From contig JASJZC010000007.1 in NCBI GenBank assembly GCA_037178855.1, positions 248,001 through 312,000 of the forward strand: a stretch of 64,000 nt of DNA, given 5' to 3'. How positions within the stretch are numbered: the first letter of the stretch is position 1; each line of letters begins with the position of its first letter. This document shows, one piece after another, positions 58,641 through 64,000 of the stretch. The notes under the pieces were generated by a model. It did not search any database and was not told the origin of the DNA. It saw nothing but the letters and a program-made list of their open reading frames with translations. The DNA is from Oscheius sp. JU75. Its lineage: Eukaryota > Nematoda > Chromadorea > Rhabditida > Rhabditidae. The position numbers and the translations under genes were made by a program.

Positions 58641-61600
58641 ATGAATCTCCGTTTTATATTTTGGATTCTTCCAGTTGCTGTCTGCCTTCCTAATCATTTT
58701 ACAACTGTTCTCATCAAGTCCTGTGGTCAGCCCAAGAAGAGCTGCGTTTCGAACATTTCATTGACCGTGACCTCGACAATACCTGGATTCTATGTCTTCT
58801 CTTTTAATGTTGCCAATCTACAGAACAGTTTACCCGTTTACATCGACAATTCGAAGTGAGAAAAATTGGTTTCTGTTTGTTAATATTTGTTTTTCAAATG
58901 TGTGAACCGCTGCCAGAGGATCAAGAAAAACGGCGATGAAGTTCTACTATCATACCAAAAAGGCGATGATCACTTTGCCAAATACCAACAGCTGGGCTAT
59001 GAAACCCTTTTTTACTTCAACGACTGCCTACAGGACGTGTCCAGAACATGTAAGATAGCATCCGTTATCGGCGGCAGCTTCTGCGCTTGCGGCAATGGCG
59101 ACAGCTGTAAGGATGGGCAGTTAATGAGAACTTGGTATTGGAACTCAAGGTTGAAACTTTTGTTTTCAGTGGAAAGACGACAGTACCGGTCGGTAGTACT
59201 CCAATAGTTACTAATGTCGGTAGTACGTCAGCATTCACTTCAACTAGTAGTACTTCAACGACGTTTGGTGTCGGTAGCACATCAAAAGCATCTACCACTT
59301 TGGGAATATCTACAAAGACGCCTCCTTCTGCTCCTATGACAACCGGTGAATCGATTTTAATCGGGATAGTAACGTTCTCAGAATCTTACCATTCAACGAC
59401 CAGTTTTCCAACAACAAATAAACCGACTTTTGAGACTATCATCACAATTGAAACTACCTCCCCTTTCACTTTAACATCACCACTGGGAACAAAATCACTC
59501 AGCACCATTTCCGCGGTTCCGACAATGCTTTCAACGTCACTACAAACAGATCATTCAAACACTGTTTCCACAGTATTAACAACTATAAGGCTATCTTCTA
59601 CATCTGTCAAGGTAGTGTTTCTTTGTATCGATTATTATGTACTGTAGAGTGATCCAACGTCTTTTTACTCAACAACAACTACAAGGCAAACAGAATTTTC
59701 GTCCTCTATTGCGTACACCGAGCCGACGGAGTCTCATTCATCATTAGCTACCACGGTATTTCATTAATAAACTTGTTTCAAATGTTTTCAAAAGTAGAGT
59801 CATTCAAGCACCAGAAATTCGAAAACAGCAACCTCTACAACCGTACTGCATAGAGCAACTACGACCATTCAATTTCTCGCTACCTCAACTAAAGAGCAGG
59901 GGCATGGAGGTCCCACTACAATAAGACCATTACTCACCACAGAAACTCCAACAGAAGTTTTGAGGAACATAAGTGATGTGAGTTTGGCCTTCTCTTTTGT
60001 TTTAGCGCAATTTTAGTCAGGAATAACCCTTCAAAACGTTACTCAATCTCTGAACACGACCTTGACATACACTCAAGATCCGACGGATTTGTCCCCAGAA
60101 GATGTGAACAATATAGCCAGCATATTGACAGACTCGGCTAATTTGACAGGATTGCCGGAAAATGTATGTTAACTTATTTAAAGCTAACATATGATTATAG
60201 GACGCTTTACTGATTCTACAAAACATTGACAATGTGATGAATGTTGATCAGAATGTTCTGGATGACAGTGGCTCACAGCAAAAGTGAGTTAGTGCGTTTC
60301 GGATACGTAAGAAAGACAAATGGACGTTAAACAAGTTTTAACCGTTAAAAATATTTGACTAGATTCACTCATATTAAGTTCCATACCCCTGCCTTTAGAT
60401 TTCTCGACGTTTTGCCTCTCCTTGTCGCCAACAGCAACTCAACATCATTATTGTATTTAAATGGAAGTAACATGGGATTTGCTTCCAATCAGCCCGGGTC
60501 CGCACAGATTTTCTATGGATTAATGGACAAACTCTCTTCGTTCTCACTAATTTACGGAAGTGAAGGAAAGAACGGGCTTAACTACATATCTGTACCCAAA
60601 GAAATCATGAGTAGTAGGTCGGCAATGGGCCAAAATGTATCTTTTCAGATAGCAATGCTATTCAGAGTGTATTTTTCACAATCTACCGCAACAAAAAACT
60701 GTTCAACACGGCAGGAAAGTATCGAAGTTATGACGCAGCACTGAAAACTGGAGATTTGGATCACGACGGTATAAAAACTCTTCTGTGTAGGAATGCATAA
60801 ATTTAGAAGAGTTACCATCATTTTGTGAGCGTCAAGTTCAACTACCAGCAGATTCTCCAGTCATGACAGCCACTCTTGTTGACGGTAATGGGAACATGTT
60901 GTCGAGAGTGGGCGAGCAAAGTGTGATGGCATCTGTTCAATTCAACGTGACATCGGTAGGTTTCTATCATTATCCACCTAAGCTCTTTTGCTGCAAAAAG
61001 TGTCACCGTGAATGAACATGACTGGGGTACAACACAGGGGTCTGAACATAGGGTGAACACAAAATGCGAACAGATACATGTTCAATCCAAGTACACTTTG
61101 TAGACACAAATAGGGAGAATGTTCACTAAACGTGAGAGCCGAAGCATGCTATCAGACATTGGTGTGATTAGTGTTAAGATTGAAAAATGCATACGAATAA
61201 CGATCTCCATATCGTTTTCAACCGATATCATATTTTCAGCTTCTTCGACCCTTACACGGCAACTACAAAGTTACTTGGTGGAATCCGGAGCTCGAAGATT
61301 GGTCAACCACTGACGAATGCGAAACAAAACTTCAAGGGGACATGGTAATTGCTAGCTGCGGTCATCTAACTGACTTTGCCCTGATTGTTGTGAGTAAGCA
61401 CCCTTAATCTCACATCATTCAGGATTCAATGCCCAATGATCCAACAGTCTGTGATACGGGTCTTACCGATGTCTCCATTGTGACCAATTCCATCTCCATG
61501 ATCTCTTTGTTTTTGCTAATAATCATCCAAGCCAGTGTCTAGTGAGTGACATTATTTTTTTGCACCATGTTTTACAGTATTCCATCCATTGCTGCGTCAT

Positions 61601-62739
61601 TCTGTTTTCAAAAACTGCTTGGAACTGCTGCAAAAACTCCGGATGCCATCCAATTACTTTTCAATATTAGCCTATTCCTTTTCTACTTTTTTTTTGCTGT
61701 ATTCAGTGACGAAAGAGTTGCAGGAAAATCATGTAAGTTCATGGCAGGAGCTTCCTACAGCATGCTAATATGGTATCGATAGCAGATAACAAACAGGAAA
61801 ATAGTTTTCAGCTCAATTTTGTTGACAATCTTCCAAGCGCAGAAAACTGTCGTTGGCTTCTTTCCAAGCATAGTGAGAAAGGTCAACCAGGTTCTTCTGC
61901 AACCAATAATGGCTCTGACTATGTGTTTTTGTAAGTTTTTGTTTCAAACATTTTATTTCAATCACAGATTCTAGGCTAGGGTTTCAAGCTTTGCCCTTCG
62001 GTTTTGGATATCTTTTGAAACATCCATAAAGTCTAACTGACTCTTTCAATCTTTTTTGAGGGCCCTTAAAACACGAGTCTTGAGGGTGTGGCTTATGAGT
62101 TTGCAGCTCAGTTTGTAGATCGTTTGGCTAAGAAAATAAAACCTCATTAAGAGATCGGCGGATCGAGCCCGTCTTAATGCAAATATGCGCCGCTTTTTTG
62201 CATTCTGAAGGGTACTAGCACTAAAATCCTTTCAGTGATTCCGTTCATCCTGTCCCTCCTTCTTGCCACGTTTACACACTTTTTCAACCGTGACGACGGT
62301 TTTTGTTGGGTACGGGCCGATGCTGTCATCTTTGCCACAGTGATACCGGTGTCAATTCTTCTTCTAAACGGCCTCCTCTGCTCTGTCATTCTACTATGGA
62401 GAATGTGGCATTCCAGGATACGGTATTCAAAAACTGTAAGTTTTAAAAGTACGAAAGTAGTTCATCATTAAGGGGAAACACCACGACGGCCAGTTTAAAG
62501 CGAAAGTGATCTCAATTCTTGTTCTCCAAGTCACAATAGGGATGCCGTGGATAGTTCAATATTTCACTCTATATACACCAAATACCACCGCTTGGCATTA
62601 TGCTTTCACAATAATAATAGGATCTCAAGGAACAATGTTGGCCTTAGTTTACATGTACAAGCGAAGGAGACTGTATAGAAGATCAACAACGGAGAAGAGA
62701 CGGCGAGCAGGTGAGACTGTTGTATCTGAACTGGTCTAG
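58641..62739 (+). CDS. Adhesion-type (family B2) GPCR with mucin-like ectodomain and GPS site
   Basis: Sixteen exons encode about 974 residues: 58641-58855, 58919-59134, 59170-59611, 59648-59755, 59798-59977, 60017-60163, 60201-60283, 60399-60613, 60649-60768, 60807-60955, 61240-61389, 61423-61541, 61578-61772, 61812-61930, 62236-62435, 62473-62739. In order: signal peptide; Cys-rich N-terminal domain; Ser/Thr-rich mucin-like region (about 145-390); GAIN-like region; GPS motif ending SCGHLTDFALIV, with predicted self-cleavage between L668 and T669; seven membrane helices; and a short basic tail (KRRRLYRRSTTEKRRR). Adhesion GPCRs are cleaved at the GPS and signal through a tethered peptide. 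Ligand unknown. Exon 8 has an alternative acceptor 36 bases earlier (60363), and an alternative 3' splice at 62711 could change the tail. Confidence 0.85.
62095..62187 (+). repeat. tRNA-Leu-like repeat in a GPCR intron
   Basis: GCTCAGTTTGTAGATCG (A box), TTTGGCTAAGAAAATAAAAC (anticodon arm with AAG) and GGCGGATCGAGCCCGTC (T arm with B box) follow in tRNA order. GTTTGCA before and TGCAAAT after can pair as an acceptor stem, with a few extra bases. It shares the CTAAGAAAAT, AAGAG and TCGGCGG words with the element at 63.1 kb. Confidence 0.55.
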
Positions 62740-62952
62740 AGTTCTTTAGAAACAGAAACAGTGGCTCATCTAGAGACGATACGGGAGTTCAACAACCAAT
62801 TTAAGACTTATTGACATTGATCTCTAATGAATTTCAAATTTAAGGTAGTCTCTTAGTGAGTGTCTATTCAAAGCTTTTAGTCTCCACAAAAAGTTTAGAC
62901 AGTCTAGACATAACGAAATGCAATACTAGCTAGTAGAAGAAAGAGGTATGTA

Positions 62953-62958
62953 AATAAA
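62953..62958 (+). terminator. Polyadenylation signal of the GPCR gene
   Basis: AATAAA about 215 bases after the stop codon. Confidence 0.45.
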
Positions 62959-63089
62959 ATGTCAATTCAAAAATACCAAATCTCCTTGTTTTCAAGCTAA
63001 AACGATTGCCGAACAAGTTTCAAAAATGGTTTACAGAATTGAAAATAGATTTAAATTACTTTTCATAAAAAAAGGGAAACGTTTAAATC

Positions 63090-63175
63090 GAGAGGGATTC
63101 GAACCGCCGACCTCTTGAGGAGACTTCATTTTCTTAGTCAAGTACTTACCAACTGAGTTACCGACCCACGAGTTA
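63090..63175 (-). tRNA. Decayed tRNA or tRNA-derived element, Leu(AAG)-like
   Basis: The minus strand reads GGGTCGG-TA-ACTCAGTTGGTAAGT, then an anticodon arm around CTAAGAA (anticodon AAG), an extra hairpin CCTCAAGAGG and GGCGGTTCGAATCCCTC (B box), ending TCGATTT. The seven acceptor positions can pair only with four G-T wobbles, the T stem has a mismatch and the anticodon stem is irregular. It is probably a pseudogene or SINE head rather than a working tRNA. A second relative lies at 62.1 kb in the opposite orientation. Confidence 0.45.
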
Positions 63176-63495
63176 CGCTGCTGAGTCTTATTCACGAGTA
63201 TCGAGCAAGGTTCGAGCTGCTTACGCCGACTTTGAAAGCTGTCACACGGAATTCTTTGTTGGACTAGAGTACTCGCGATGAACTTTGTGACCATCTTGTA
63301 GATGATGCTTGCCTTCTTGAATTGTGGTGACTGTTTGTACACTTGAGCTTTGTCCAGAGAATTTCGTTTTCTCATTTAAATAGTAAGTTATTCGCTTTCG
63401 GGTAGTACCCTTATAATACTAGGCTTGCCTTTGTCAGAATAGTCTATTAGAAAATATAACGATTTTTATCTTAAAAAAAAAAAGTGTTAGGCTTT

Positions 63496-64000
63496 TCATT
63501 GGACAGGCCCATCGTTCGTTTCAACGTTCGTGATTCGTTTGTGTCTGCGCCTATTCGGATGGCAGCATCCGTAGTAGATGACCATGATCATGATACCTAG
63601 AATTGAGGAAAAATGAGAATTAGACTTCCAAACACTTACCGCAAGTGAAAAAAACAGCCGAGGCTGTGGCAAACTCAAATTTCCAATCGAAGTGAAAGCT
63701 GTGGTCTGTCAAAACCATATAGTAGATTATCTAAAAAAAGAACCTATCAGTTTTTAACTTGTTAGTTCCTACGATTCCTTCAATCAATTCAATCAAATAG
63801 CCACAGAAATATCGCCATCTTGTCTGCCCGTCAGCAATATTGAAAGGAGCAAACAAGTGGAGGAAGGCTGTGATGAGAAGCACTCCGAGTTGGAGAAGAG
63901 GTCTCCTAGGACCGAAATCCACTGACTGAGCCGGTACATACAAAAAACAAACTATCAAAAAGAATACCTGCAAAGCACTGATGTGAAACATTGAAACGAT
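63496..64000 (-). CDS. XK-related (CED-8-like) membrane protein, C-terminal part
   Basis: Exons 64000-63968 (partial), 63925-63773, 63730-63640 and 63596-63496 join in phase to TGA. They give alternating hydrophobic helices: LLQLGVLLITAFLHLFAPFN, then DGQTRWRYFCGYLIELIEGI, IIYYMVLTDHSFHFDWKFEF and a last helix ending YYGCCHPNRRRHK. The FN-x-DG-x-TR-x-RY-YLI-x-LIE pattern and the YY..HP end are typical of XK/XKR proteins such as CED-8, which take part in phospholipid scrambling during apoptosis. The tail is basic then acidic (TNVETNDGPVQ). The 5' part lies beyond the window's right edge. Confidence 0.75.

Noticed and set aside
63090-63175. Functional tRNA-Leu gene
   Set aside because: The acceptor stem needs four wobble pairs and the T and anticodon stems are imperfect, so a decayed or SINE-type element is more likely.
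1-64000. CRISPR array, rRNA operon, bacterial operons or integrated virus
   Set aside because: Repeats are few and irregular without spacer structure, genes are intron-rich, and no viral structural or replication proteins were recognised.

Overview
The window looks like AT-rich nuclear DNA of a nematode. It carries a cuticle collagen with the nematode-type N-terminus, a DAF-36/Neverland Rieske oxygenase, ABF-like antimicrobial peptide genes, a 400-residue bestrophin and a CED-8/XK-like gene. Almost every gene is cut by many introns of about 25-60 bases with GT..AG ends. No bacterial operons, ribosome binding sites, rRNA genes or CRISPR arrays are present. Genus cannot be decided from the sequence. 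All exon models were built by hand from reading frame, splice-site and phase consistency and from similarity to remembered families; no search was run.

Layout. 0.3-4.1 kb: a cluster of four small secreted cysteine-rich (ABF-like) genes, one on the minus strand, with a dead mariner-type transposon between copies 3 and 4. 4.2-11.6 kb: no gene recognised. 11.7-20.7 kb: five unassigned genes, of which the four-exon gene at 17264-18240 is complete. 20.7-26.4 kb: mostly empty, with three small coding-like exons or genes. 26.5-35.1 kb: two head-to-tail FAAH2-like amidase genes on the minus strand, separated by repeat-rich DNA with tRNA-like sequences. 36.6-38.0 kb: bestrophin. 38.7-39.2 kb: a decayed reverse-transcriptase fragment. 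39.7-41.1 kb: cuticle collagen. 41.6-47 kb: mostly non-coding, with minisatellite and direct repeats. 47-51.3 kb: small unassigned genes. 52.1-54.4 kb: a third, divergent FAAH2-like gene on the plus strand, converging on the daf-36-like gene (54.6-57.0 kb, minus). 58.6-62.7 kb: an adhesion-type GPCR with a mucin-like ectodomain and GPS site. 63.5-64.0 kb: the 3' end of an XK-related (CED-8-like) gene that runs off the right edge.

Themes. Immune effectors (ABF cluster) and lipid signalling stand out. Three amidases would hydrolyse fatty-acid amides or related signals, and a Rieske oxygenase would feed sterol-hormone synthesis. Co-location is not evidence of a shared pathway.

Most interesting observations: (i) ABF-like paralogues with one conserved phase-0 intron but very different C-terminal tails; (ii) a FAAH2-like paralogue whose bridging catalytic serine is replaced by cysteine; (iii) a collagen intron whose 42 bases are as long as two tandem 21-bp repeat units; (iv) a 48-bp piece of the bestrophin intron/exon-7 boundary sitting in a collagen intron; (v) two GC-AG introns in the amidase genes; (vi) a small family of tRNA-like, pol III box-containing repeats, some inside introns.
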